A stretch of DNA of 64,000 bases from Metarhizium brunneum (Eukaryota > Ascomycota > Sordariomycetes > Hypocreales > Clavicipitaceae), in the NCBI RefSeq assembly GCF_013426205.1, contig NC_089423.1, positions 6,324,001-6,388,000 of the forward strand, read 5' to 3'. The translations under genes and the position numbers were made by a program. This document shows, in pieces, positions 1-11,905 of this stretch; within the stretch, counting starts at the first letter, position 1, and every line of letters starts with the position of its first letter. Below the pieces are notes generated by a model. The model was not told where the DNA came from. It did not search any database and saw only the letters and a list, made by a program, of their open reading frames with translations.

Positions 1-506
1 GTCCCTCCCCCCTTCTTCCGTGCTGCATAACGTCCCACGCGGCGGGCGACAAGTCTCACTGGGCGCCGGCTCAGCAGCCAAGACGGGAACAAGCCATCTG
101 CCAACATTGAACCCAGCTATGCATGTACTACCGCGAATCTCTTGTACTACGGAGTGGCCTGAAGGCGAGGTGAGTCGTGAGTCGTGACCAAGCCAGCCGT
201 TCACCGGGGGCCGAGTGGATCCCATCCCCCAACCTCACCTTCATTTCACCTCCATGTCATTACGCAAAAATTCACCAGACACCGTCAACACCAGAACAGC
301 CTGGCAGCCCTTGCAATTCCATCCAGAGACAAATCACCGCCGCCGGGCTCTCAAAATCTCACAACACCGCGCTCGTTCCAGCAGCAAGGGACAAAGCTCT
401 GCTCAAGCAATTTCCTCACAGCCCTGGCCCCTCACCCTCACCTTTACCAAACAGGCTCAACCTCACATCACCAACAGACCATACATCGGCATCACACCGC
501 AGGAAC
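1..506. other. 5' flank of the first gene, no gene seen
   Basis: No ATG-initiated open frame with protein-like composition was found here; the open frames that overlap it continue into the downstream gene from non-ATG codons. It presumably holds the promoter and 5' UTR of the small gene starting at 507. A near-copy of the recurrent word TACGGAGTA lies at 148-156. Confidence 0.5.
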
Positions 507-890
507 ATGTTCCTATTCTCACGCCTCGGGCCCGTAATCAGAAATCTCCCCCTCGCCCAAGCCATGTCCGCAGCCAACACCACCGGCCCCTCGCCCACCT
601 TCTACTCCTCGTCCTCGTCGCCAGAAACGCCGTCCGCTCCATCACCAAACCCCAATGGCCGCGCGCTCCCCGCCCCCGGAGACTCCGCGACAACCCTCGA
701 CGTCTCCGGGGACGGCACGACCGTCAAGCTAGACCACCTGGGTCCTCTTGTCGTCAACGTCGACGGCACCTTGTCCCGCATCTCGAACTGGTCCGAGATG
801 GCCGAGGTGGAGAGGCAGAACACCCTAAGGGTGCTGGGAAGACGGAACAAGCAGCGGCTGGAGGCGTTGAGGAAGGCTGGCAAGGAGTGA
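507..890 (+). CDS. small conserved fungal protein, possibly mitochondrial
   Basis: Single-exon frame of 127 aa. The first in-frame ATG is at 507; upstream codons in this frame have no ATG, so this start is chosen. The first 20 or so residues (MFLFSRLGPVIRN...) are hydrophobic and basic without acidic residues, which could be a mitochondrial presequence. The middle is Ser/Pro-rich low complexity. The last 50 residues are ordered and charged, with the motifs LDHLGPLVVN, DGTLSRISNW and RVLGRRNKQRLEAL. This tail resembles a short domain I associate with small uncharacterised fungal proteins, so a real gene is likely, but I cannot name a function. An imperfect inverted repeat follows 60 bp after the stop and may lie in the 3' UTR. 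Confidence 0.7.
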   Translation: MFLFSRLGPVIRNLPLAQAMSAANTTGPSPTFYSSSSSPETPSAPSPNPNGRALPAPGDSATTLDVSGDGTTVKLDHLGPLVVNVDGTLSRISNWSEMAEVERQNTLRVLGRRNKQRLEALRKAGKE

Positions 891-950
891 ACTAGACTTG
901 TAACATCACATGCTTGGATAGATAGACGGGGGGAAGAGGGGGGGGTATGG

Positions 951-1117
951 TATACGTGGTTTCATTCGCTTTTTATAACCTTCTGTTATACTTGCAGACT
1001 TGTTTTTTCCCTCGCTTTATATATATACCCCAAACCTTGAAGAAACATATAAAGCGAGGGGAAAATAAGCCTACAAGTATCAAATACGGTTATAAAATGC
1101 GAAATAAAATGCTAGAT
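951..1117. repeat. long imperfect inverted repeat (hairpin or MITE-like)
   Basis: The left arm (about 951-1024) and right arm (about 1047-1117) are reverse complements over about 70 bases with a loop of about 22 bases. The inner core pairs best: CCCTCGCTTTATAT on the left with ATATAAAGCGAGGG on the right. Outward, ATACTTG and TTTTATAAC also pair with their counterparts. Many arm differences are C/T or G/A. It could be a degenerate MITE-like foldback element or a transcribed hairpin. I saw no clear target-site duplication. Confidence 0.6.
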
Positions 1118-1764
1118 ACAAGGCTAGCTTTACTTACTAGAAACTATAATTTACGCCCATCTCACGTCAGACAAGTAGCCTCGCGTAAGCGCTAGGCTTA
1201 CATGAGAGTAATAAAAACAACATAACCAATGCCATGATTCCGGAATGACCAGCTCCATGCACGGGGTCAGCACATCCGACATGGCAGGGACAAGACCAGG
1301 CGGCGAATTGAAACGGCATTCGAGAAGTGATATGAAACCAGACTCGACATGATTGACACAATAACAATTCTCGACCTCTCTCCCGAAATCCCCACTCCTC
1401 CGGAACATAGAGCCAGGGTTCCCCGCCGTCCTGAAAATACACCATCGGATAAACAGGCAGCAAGACCTGCGGCCATTCACACGGCTGTAAACGTTCAACG
1501 GATTCAATTCATATCTAGCCAGCCATTTCTATATTCTCCATCGTATATAGATCATCCGCATATATCAGGACAGACGTCTCGCTTGTCCAAAACAGTAGCA
1601 AAGCCTCCACCCAGATTCCTTTACAGAGTCGTAAAGTTGATAAAACGCCAGAACCCAACAGGAAAAAACGCCACCTGACGCGGTCGTTGCATCTATACGC
1701 GCGCCGATACAAGTCATCACATTATCATCCACTTTGACAACTAGGAAAATGCCTCTACTCTACG
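1118..1764. other. convergent intergenic spacer, no gene seen
   Basis: This spacer lies between the 3' ends of the small gene (+) and metR (-). It is AT-rich near 1120-1160 and otherwise mixed. Only short overlapping frames without protein-like character are present. It should contain the metR 3' UTR. Confidence 0.5.
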
Positions 1765-3216
1765 TCACCGCTCTTCCTTGATGTCTTCTGTGGTAGATGA
1801 CTCGGCACTCTTGGACTTTTCGCTGGCATGCTTGGTGAACTCCTTCCATAAAGCAGTAATGTCGTCGCTGCCCTCGTTCTTCTCGACCAGGAGGTTCTTG
1901 AGCCACTTGTTCTCGGTTTCCAGCTGGGCAACCTTGTTCTCCAGGGCGGTGACCTTCTCGGTCATCTCCTTGGCGGACTTTTCGAGAGCCTGCTCTCGCT
2001 GCTTCTTCTTGATTCGGAAGCGGGCGCTGGCGGCAGTGTTTCGCCGCCGCTTGTCCTCCTCGGCAGCGACGCGAGAGGCGTCCTCAAAGTTCACCTGCTG
2101 GGGAGCGGGAGTAGGGGCGGAGACCATGGCGTCGGGCTTTCGCTTATCGCCAGCTCGTGCATTGCCCTGGCGGAATTGTGGCTGCTGATGAGGAATCTGA
2201 ACCTGGTGGTTGGGCTGGAGGGGCTGGAATCCCTGCGCCGAGTCGGGGAAGGCATTCATCTGTGGGGCGGCAGCATAGGCGCTGTTGAACTCGGTAAAGT
2301 TGAAGTCACCTGTTGGAGGCAATTGCAGTCAGCGCAGATTCACGTAGCATGTCAAGGCATGTCTTTGTGCGTGGTTTAAATGGCAAAGGCAAAGTCCAGG
2401 CAAAGTCCAGGCCACGGCCATCTCGGGGGAAGACAGCGGCAGTCCTTAACAGGCAGGCTGACCTGCAGTGAGGTCGCAGTCTGTGACGATAGCCGTTGGT
2501 GTGGATGCCAACCGGATGGCGGACCATGTGCGCGCGGACAATCACGAGGAATTGCGCCATCGCTGGCCATTTGTCATCGAGAGAGGCCCCCCGTCATGGC
2601 CCCCCACATCTACCACATGAACCACCCCAGAGTCCACGCCAGCAGGGCTGGGGGAGCAGCGTCGTGCAGAACGGCGGCCAAGGGGTGGTTGCGAGGGCGT
2701 GGGGGGATTGCAGAAGAAACAAGTCGTGCATATTGTGTGATTTGTGCATTGGAAAAGCCATTGTGCTTCCTCCTCCTTGTCCCAGTCACCCCGCCTTGAG
2801 ATCGATCGAGAAAGGCTGGACGAGCAGTCGTCTCAAAAGCGCACGGCCAGGCCGACACGGGAGTCGGGGAAACCAAAAAACGACTTGAAATTGAAAATAA
2901 AAAAAATTTACTCACCGGACATAAAGTCTAAATTAGGCATATCATTTATGGTCGTCTGGGCGGGGGTAACGTCGCCGGACGTGGTCGAACCATGTCGTGT
3001 GGCATCTTCGACATCCACCTTGACAGGCTGGGCCTGGAAGTCGGTGTTTTGGCCAGAGTCGAAATCGAAAAACTGCGTATTGGTGAAGAGAGCAAGGTCA
3101 TCTTCCATGTTGAAAGCGTCCTCGGTAGGGCCCGTGGTGTCCTGGGGACTGATAGTGTTGAGGTCGCGAAGGTATTGCGACACGTTGGGCGCGTGCCTCC
3201 CGTTGTATGTCGACAT
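1765..3216 (-). CDS. metR: bZIP transcription factor, MetR/CYS-3 type sulfur regulator
   Basis: Two exons, 3216-2916 and 2309-1765, give 281 aa. The donor is G|GTGAGT and the acceptor CAACAG|GTGAC, and the split Gly codon restores the frame (..DFMSG-DFNFTEF..). The bZIP lies at about 187-245: a basic region RRRNTAASARFRIKKKQREQ followed by a leucine zipper ending in TENKWLKNLLVEKN. This basic region with its KW linker is typical of Neurospora CYS-3 and Aspergillus MetR, not of GCN4/CPC-1. Family members are nuclear activators of sulfate uptake, arylsulfatase and cysteine/methionine genes under sulfur limitation. The N-terminal half is acidic and Gln/Pro-rich, as in activation regions. The 606-bp intron is far longer than the others here. 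ATGGCGTGAT at 3218-3227 resembles the CYS-3 site but has one mismatch. Confidence 0.9.
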
Positions 3217-6200
3217 TATGGCGTGATCCTTTGGTAAGGCGAGTCACCAATGTTTTGTTTGCTGTTTGCAGGGCCGGCGAAACCAAATATAAAACGGCTG
3301 GTAGCGCGAGGGAAATGCAAATAGCTGGTTTGGATGTCGTGGCCGAAGAAGCGTTCTTTTCCGCTGCGCAGTCCGACTCGACAGGTGGCAAATGAATGGT
3401 CAGCCGGAGGTGGTGAAGCCGGTGGTGAAGCAGCGTTCCCAAGACGGCGATTGAGGCAAAAGTCGGAAATCTCGCGCGGAGAGAATCGAATCGTCAATCG
3501 TCAATGTACGCTGATGCCGTGCCGTGTTTTGCAACGACAAGAGCAGGACTCGTGGTGATGGTGGGTGCAAGTTTGACGGGGAACTGCCGCAGCGGGCGGA
3601 TTATGAGTCGTGCGAGATTTGTCGTGTGGTCGCGGGCGGCCAGCCTGAGCCAGGCCGAGGGGCAGCCGAAGCATCTCCGCACGCAGCGACTTCGTCTCTT
3701 GTCTGGTTGCTCCGGACTTCACCCACTTCAAGCACTCGTCGCTGCTGGCTGTGGGACGCACCAATGGCTGATTAGCAATCATGTAGTACTCCGTAAACCA
3801 GAGGCCCCATGTACCCCCTCAAAGGGCCCACGTGCCACCAATCAGCACGGCGCTTTGCATCCATGGTTCAGCCATGCGCACCAAAACGCCCACGCCTCCC
3901 AGACCTTATCTTTGCAAATTTCTATTACTCGGCCAAATGTCTCGTTCCGACCAAGACAACTGTCGCGGTAGCATTAGCGCCAGAGCCGACCCATTATGGA
4001 GCTACCCACTATACGGAGCAATTCGGGCTCGCTGCCGCCATGACGCCCTAGATCCAACATCAATCCGTCCATCTGACTGACCGTTGGCGTCTAGTATCGA
4101 TAATCGACCCAGGCCGTTTTTTCTCGCTCTCCTGGCATCACGGCTGTAGCAAAGCGACGTCACAGTAGAATAAATAGCGAAAAATATCAATCCAATGGAT
4201 CCGTTGCAGCATCGACTCCTCGCGACACCCGCCAACGACAGGCTCCCGGGATCTTGACAACTCTCGCAGGAATTGTTCCATGTCCAGCTCTGTCATGATT
4301 GGCTACGCGCCCAGACTGGACCCTGCATTGTCGAAGAACATCGTGAGCTGCCCCGCAAGCCGAATGGTGTGGTACAGACATGCACACGTGAAGGCCGGAA
4401 CCCCAATAATGCCCTGCAGAGATGGCGACAGATGAGACAAGTACCAGAAAAAGAAAACGAAACCATGGCAGCTGCGACGATAGCCGACCATGCCAACTTA
4501 AAAAGCAAGGCACAGCCAGGTGTATGTATTACTTGGGGATCTCCTGACGCGATATGCGCGGCCGTCTTACATTGCCACCTTGGGCAATGGGCAGGCTCGG
4601 GTTGCCTAATGGGTTCAATTCCTCCAGAAGCAGCTGAAGTTGCAGCGTCTTGGAGCTAACACCTTTTTTTGTCGTTTGAAATTAATTATGACCTGCGTCA
4701 AGTGTGTGTGGCCTCGCCTCTGCAGAGTTTGCCGCAGCATGGTAATTGGTCCTTGGCACAAGCTTCAACCTCACCCAGATGACCATGCACCGATATTAAC
4801 TGTGCCGTGACTGGCTCGATTGTCTAATGTCTTTGTGTAGTAGCATGTAGTGTATTGCATCATTCGTAAGTTTGATTCTAAACTGTTCTGGGCTTGAGCA
4901 TGTCTTATTATCATCATGATAGGAGTTGCAGCGCCGGCAGCAATTGAACCATGTCTTCTCCTATTCCAACAGAAACGCCGACGCTTCTCTGGCTGATCTA
5001 GTAATAAGAAGAGCAATGTCCGGGTAATTTCAGCCGAAGAAACAAGACGGACTGATTTCCTCGATGCCTGAAATGAGACGGGACAACCCCCATGATGACC
5101 TGTTCTCGGCAATGTGGGTGGTGTGTCCTCCTCCCCTATGGCGTGATCGTTGCTCACTCATTTCGAAATTTCAGAATGTCAGCGCATACTTTGCCGTCAG
5201 CGCATCTTAGCAACGCCTTGCCCGGCTTCCATTTCCCCTCTTGCCTCGAAAAGGTGATATTGCTCAACTCTCGGCCGCTCTTGAATACAAACAACCAAGT
5301 GAATAACACCCTCTGGATATTAAACTGCCGGTACCGCGAGGGGGTAAATGATGACTTTCACGAAGCGGCCGTCAAACAGGTAAGAAATTCAATGGCACAA
5401 TTTCAGCCATGTGTGCGGGGTTTTTACTCATGCCTAGCTTTGGTCAGACGACAAGCCTCACCAAACATGTCGGAATTCTAATCGTGATGCCTTGGACCGG
5501 GAGGTTTTCCCTTCATACCGCCTACTCATATTCGGTTTATCTCAAGAATCCCACGTTTCCATTATTTCCTTTACACATGGCATGATTCTATTCCATTCCT
5601 CTACCCCGCCTTCACAAGATTCAGTATGCTCGCCTCATGGGTTTCCTATAATTGCTACTAGCGTCCTGATGTTCCTCGTTTCCATATCACCGCCGGATCC
5701 AATCCGCGTCTCGTAAGCAGTGTGGCTTTTCTCCGTCTTCGGTATATCTGCTCTTTAAACCCGTCAGGGGCCAAGTTACCAAACAAGTGTGCTCAAGTGA
5801 AGAGCAGGACACGTATCGACCAAGTGTCGTCAGCGCCGCAACTCAAAGAGACAAGGTATCAGAACAAGCGACGATATTCCGCAACATCTCAGTGGGGATC
5901 CTCCAAGTGCCAGTGCCGGGTAGGCTCAATTCTCTGGTGGCAGATTGATAAGTGCGTTCCATGCAGCACAAGATGTCGTCGTAGGTGGTCTAAATATCAA
6001 GCACGAATAACAGACGCCTGTGGGATTTGTACATAGCAGATGAGACTCGTTACGCCGTGCGCCGCCTCATCTACCAACCCATCTGCCAGGGCAGGGGATG
6101 CACGCCCCTTGTTGACATGACAGGTGCGTAGGTTTCTTTGAGAAATAAGATCAAACATGTTGGGCATTAATCAGGTCTAGCTGGTGTAAACAAAAACCTT

Positions 6201-9200
6201 TGTAATAAGGTCAGTATTAAGTTCCCTGCTGGAAGGGCAGTCGGATAGACAGACGACGCGAGTTGCAAAGACATCCAAGCCCGTTGCCGACTCCTAGGCC
6301 ATAGTTTCATATAATCGAACAGAGAACAGAGACCCTTCTTTATATAATGCCCTTCCTGCCCTGCGCCAAGAGGGCAACAACTCCGCTACCTAGACGACAG
6401 CACCCAAAGCACCCGAATGGCCAACAAATAGAATGCTCCCCGACGCGGTGCCGGGAACTACCATCGGACTTGACTTATAGTGGTAAATCCAGCCTACAAG
6501 GATGCCAGTATCATAGAGATGTAGTTCCGCGCATCAGCGGCGTGGATGATTGTCTTCGCGCCGCAGGTACACACATCACCGTCTCCCATAACAGCCACGC
6601 TCGTCGTCCCGACTGATCAACCATCTTTCATAAAATAGTGCATGCAGAAGACTCGCTCACACAGCAGCACAGTCACGACCGGACTCGGCAGCAGATTTTC
6701 TCCATCCAGCTGGGGTCTTCTCTCCCAGCATGGAAACTAGTCGTGACTGGTCGACCACATTCTTCTCGTGGCCTTGAAGCTGCAAGACGACAGCATGAAT
6801 ACTCTCCGTGGGGATCCATTATACGAGCAAGGATGAAGGAGGCCATATGACTCTGGATTGGGCGAGGGACACGTCAGCAACATATGCTAGACTTTGCCAT
6901 CTCGACTGGTTGACTGCAAACGCTGGCCATCATTCTTCTATATGCGCAGAGGACGAACGGCACTCAAGCAGCCGGGCATCCTTCCTTGCGGGAAACGATA
7001 ATGGCAAGCACGATATGTTATACGCAGGGCGTGCAAGAAATCATCTGTAGCTTGCTAGATAGGTGACTCGGGGCATAATCCTAGAGCGTGTCGGCCGGGA
7101 CTCTCGCGCTCTCGCTCTTCAAAGGGGCGACACACAAGGCAGCAAATAAATACCCTATAGGAATATATCAAGAACACAATCCCAAGTCAGTGTCCTTGGA
7201 GTTTTGTGACTGTGTCTCATGTCATGGTACATACACTACTGCTTGTATTATGTCGTCGTCTTGCCGCCCGGTGCTCGGACACGGTAGCCGCGGCATCGCT
7301 GCCCTGTTATCGCGCCCTTGTTCAAATGGTTTGACAAAGATCATCTCGGTCCTTGCGAGCTACATACAGTCAGCATCTAGATCTGTGTGATGCTACCAAG
7401 GCAATAACTTCTCTACAACTCCAACAACCGTCTTCCCCCGTTCCCAGTCACGGGAAGAGGCGATGTTTCAGGCAGTCTGGTTGCCGAGGACTCGATAATA
7501 CACTCATTGCGTGGACGTATCAGGCACTTGCCACGGATGAAGTATGAAGTACACAAGTAATATCTGCCAAATGTATTGGACATGCGAATTGGAAAGATGA
7601 GATGCAGCGGTGCGCAGTGAATGAGAATAACTCGCTCTCGCATCATCATCAGACGTGGCGGATGTTAATGATGTTGATAAACCAGGCCAAGGGCGACAAT
7701 AGGCCTCAATCCAGGCAGCACTGCAGGGACTGAAACATTGAAGCTTTGGCACGCCATACTGACCCCGCAGCTGCCAGTACGCCATTTGGGAGGACAGCTC
7801 AAGTTCAAATTGTTTCATATTATCCTTTGCCGTGTCTAAATATATTTCTCACTATTTCGTCATTGTCCGGGACTACCCTGTACCACTTATCGAATTCCAA
7901 ATCCCCATTGACGGGCTGGTAGCAATCCGAGAATCATCAAACAAACATGCCTGACCCCCAAAATAGCCATACATATCAAAATTACATCCTGCAGAAGTTC
8001 ATGTTTGCCTGTCATATTGTGGAACGGTACACAGCATACGACCCTTGCTGGTGGCCCAAAATCGCATAATATCAGACCGAATTTTGTAAATACATAGTCT
8101 AATGGGGCAACCAACGAGTGGCCTCGCCTTGTTGTATGACCAACTCTCCGTACATGCGACCAACAAGCGCCAGCATAAAAAGCTAGAGTCCTGTGGAAAG
8201 AGTCAATTGTATGCATTTTTGAGGTGTGTATGCCCCTTTACGGGCTGCGAGTACCCAACAAGAGTCTAAAGAAGATGGCGCCAGATGAGATGCCTCTTGC
8301 CTGCCGCAGCAATAGTACTCCGTACCAAAGTCAAGAAACAGCAGAGCGGTGCGTTGAAGGATTCTCACCAACTTCGGGTACCTACCGAGTAGCTGGGCCA
8401 GGTCCCATAACTTGGCATGTAGGGAGCAGTACCAATGTTTCTGTTCCATGTTACCATTCCCTGGAGCCTGGAGACAGGGCAACGACTCACGACTGGCGCA
8501 AACAATGGGTGTCAAAATGATCCACCGACCCGCTGTTGATCTTTTTTCTTTTGCTTGTCTGGGGTGGGTGTTGGTATTCGCTGCATCATCTACGCTTATG
8601 GGGACACAAGGGAGGCAGTACTCTATGTATATGACAGGTAATACGCGCACAGGATCACGGTGAACATTCACATTATGCATTATTTCGCCTTGTCATAAAT
8701 CAGACGTGTACCCATATTACAGGACCATGACTCCGTAACGGCCCCAATGCTCCCAGAGCTGTCGAACACTCATAGAAGGGCAATGGAGAGACGACAGGTG
8801 GGAATTGTGTCCAATGTACAATGTAAGACAGTGGAGGCGGGGATCGATGCATGTTTCAAAATTATGCGGATTCTCCTGAGTTGTCGGGTTTGATTGCCGG
8901 AGTCGTATTAGGCGCATGGCATCTCTAAAATAAGACAACAAGAGAACCCGAGATGGGTGTCAACAGGTGCTGAGTTTGGATTGTCATGCAGGTCGAAGGA
9001 AACGACAACACGTCATCAGTTTCTCTCGTACGGGGGAGGGGAGTATATACACTTGAGCAGACTGCAAATGGTAGGAAGACTGTAATACCAGTCTCAAGTT
9101 CAATCCAAGCAGCGACAACTCGAAGCGGTGGTAACGTCGGATTCTGGTTTCTAGACGAGAGGGGAGGGCGCGACCTTGAGGACTGCCGCATCGTACTCTG

Positions 9201-9865
9201 TAGACCGTCCTATTTTCGTTGATTGAGTTGGAATGACTGCGCATTGTTACTGGGCAAAATCGGGACAGCTGATCTGTCAAGTTGGTTGCTCAATGGCCAC
9301 ACCCATGTACACATTGTAAAATGAATGATTAGCGAAACCAACCGAGACTTGAATGGAAGTGCGTCGGGCCGCACCCCAAATTTGCATCACAAGTCAAATA
9401 TTCCATCAGCCGTCATATTTCCACCGGGCGAATCCGTCCGTGTTGCCTCTGAAAGCAATTGAAATGAACAGGATGCGAAAGCAGGGCCAACGGGGTTTTA
9501 GTTGCGAGTTGGGGGCTCTGTACGTCTGCTGCTTCTCTGCTGGAGTGCTTCAGGATCCGGGAACGGGTTGGAAGCATGCGAAGAAGGAAGAAATAATTCA
9601 AGATTCGGTTGCCATCTGAGCCAAGGGCATTTCTTGTTGATGGTAAGCTGGAGAAACAGAGCAGTTCCTTCACAGCTGTGTCAAACCGTTGAAACTTAGG
9701 GAGTACGGAGTAGTCTGGTCGACAAAACTGTGGGAAAACGTACCAGGTTCTGCCTGAGCAAGGTTTCCCGGTGCTCTTTTGATCCCGGTCACCAAACCAT
9801 ATTACCCAAAACGCTTTAATATCTTCGCGCCTCATCGCGTCTGTAAACTTCCACTCAAACTGAAA

Positions 9866-9895
9866 CTGCAACTGCAACTGCAACTGCAACTGCAA
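9866..9895. repeat. CTGCAA hexanucleotide microsatellite
   Basis: Five perfect tandem copies of CTGCAA, preceded by related CTGAAA/CTCAAA units. The tract lies in the gene-free region. Confidence 0.9.
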
Positions 9896-11885
9896 CTTGC
9901 CCTGGTCCGGTTTTCTACACCGGCTACGTGTGACCCCAACAACACGGTGCGGACGGGGTTATGGCATGAGATCATTTGAATCAATTAACTGAGGACCAGT
10001 CACAGGGCAAGTTACCCTCAGGAGCGTATGCGGAGAGCCTTGAGCAGAGAGGCTAGCTATAGTTTGTAGACATGAGTATTCGACCACCCGGCGGCGTTGA
10101 ATTACTCCAATGAAGTTGAACACCTATGCCTCTCCATCGTAGAAAGAACTCGTTAGTGATGATAGAGTTGACTAAAGAGGATGAAGCAGGGATACGACTG
10201 ATCAGCGAAAAAACAAGTTATGGGTTGGGTTTCCTGGGCTGTGGATGAGTCGGGCGTGATTGCACAGGGCTGCTCGGCTCGGCTTCTATTGTATCCGGCC
10301 TTGTATTCTCCGAAGCAAATTATCGCCAAAACAAGTGATCTGCGCGGTGCCTTCATGTCCGTAGGTGCCGGGTGCTCCAAGGGCATTATATTTGCGCATT
10401 CACTGCCTGCAGCAACGTGGGGGTTTCAATCAATGGAGCAGCTGCAATAGATGTTTGCCGAGTACTCCGTACCGGAATATTCTTAGATCGGAAACGCACG
10501 AGTCTGTACGGAATAGAGAAACTGCGAGCCAAAGTCATCACCACAAACATGGGCTCGTATGGCTTCTGTGCCAAAGCGTCTTCGGAGGCAAGCCGCAACT
10601 TGGCACTTGTCAATGCCAAGCGCATCATCTGAGGTTTTTGTCCAGCCCACAGCTTTACTCGATGGCTGCCGTCTTGCCGTGGGCGTCGGGCGACAGAGTC
10701 GGGCAGATTCAAAGAAGTACAAGTCAGATAAGCTTCCATCGCGTCCCACCGCACTGGAGTTCGGTGCGATATGCGAAGCGACGCCAGAATGATACCAGAT
10801 GACCCAGCGTCATCGCCCGTGCACGGTGATTCGAAGTAGCGTCTAATATGAGATGATGGAAAGCAGCTTTCAGCGTCCAACCTCTTTTTTGCAGCGGACT
10901 ACACAACAGTGCAGCGAATGCACGAGTTACGCCTTCCATGAATTGAACGTGGCTTCATCAGGGGCAGACGCCGTGATCCTCGAACGACGCGCGTAACATC
11001 TACTGACTTTACGCAAAGTTGGGGTAAAACTGGCGATTATCTTTGATCCGGCATCTTTCACCTCCCACCAAGGCCTGCTTCCAGTTTTCCGGGGTCCAAC
11101 CTTGGTGAAGTAGTACTACCGCAATGGAGGACCGGCCAGGGCACTCCACACAACGCGAAGAGTACTAGTTTGTATTGTAGTGAGAATCACGGACGGTCCC
11201 AGCGACGAAACAATGCGCTAGTAGTATGTATTCAACAGTGGTGGGTGGAGGCTGAAAGAATCGACAATCCACGACCACCATGTGCTAGTACTGTAGAAAA
11301 GCACCTGGCTGTGCCGGGCACTGTTGGCTGCCTTCCTAGGTATCTAGGCAGGTACCACTAGTAGTAGTAAATGAAACGCTGTGACGTTTTTATGGCATTA
11401 ACGGCGGGCGTCTTTGACTAGGCTGGCGTTTGTGGGAATTAATACAAGCCAGTGTGATGGTAATATGTGATGACTGGTAGCCAGGCGGGTGATGAGACCT
11501 AGCAATAAAAGCATTAGAGCCTCGGCATGTTGACTTCTTCTTTGCAGACAAACAAAATGTACCAGCAATTTTGCCGGTGAGCCCAACGGACGACGTGATT
11601 GGCATATTGCCCTCTGCCCAAGCTTACGAAGCAGGCGTTTGGACCCCCTTGCATTAACGTCCGCACCTTAGCCTTAGTGCTGGTTGTAGGAAAGATTTTT
11701 TGATTGTTGTTTCTTTGGGCCATAGATGCTGCAGCATGTTCTTTTCCTCGGCCCCCCTTTGTTTGTGGTGTATGTACTCCGTCGACTGACTGACTAGCAT
11801 TGCTTTTGTCGGCGCAGCCCAACAGGTTGCACGAGGCTGAATGGTGTGGGCTGAAATGTTGAAGCCCCCTGGGCATCTTTTTTCC

Positions 11886-11905
11886 CTGGCTGGCTGGCTG
11901 GCTGG
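11886..11905. repeat. CTGG tetranucleotide microsatellite
   Basis: Five perfect tandem copies of CTGG in non-coding DNA. Confidence 0.9.

Noticed and set aside
3218..3227. ATGGCGTGAT next to the metR start as an autoregulatory CYS-3/MetR site
   Set aside because: It differs from the ATGRYRYCAT consensus at one core base, and the same 10-mer occurs near 5133; too weak to call.
8183..8680. 165-codon minus-strand frame in the gene desert
   Set aside because: Composition looks random (many C, H, W, R), with no domain and no splice-linked neighbours.
10386..10880. 164-codon minus-strand frame in the gene desert
   Set aside because: No recognisable motif; overlapped by other frames of similar length on both strands.
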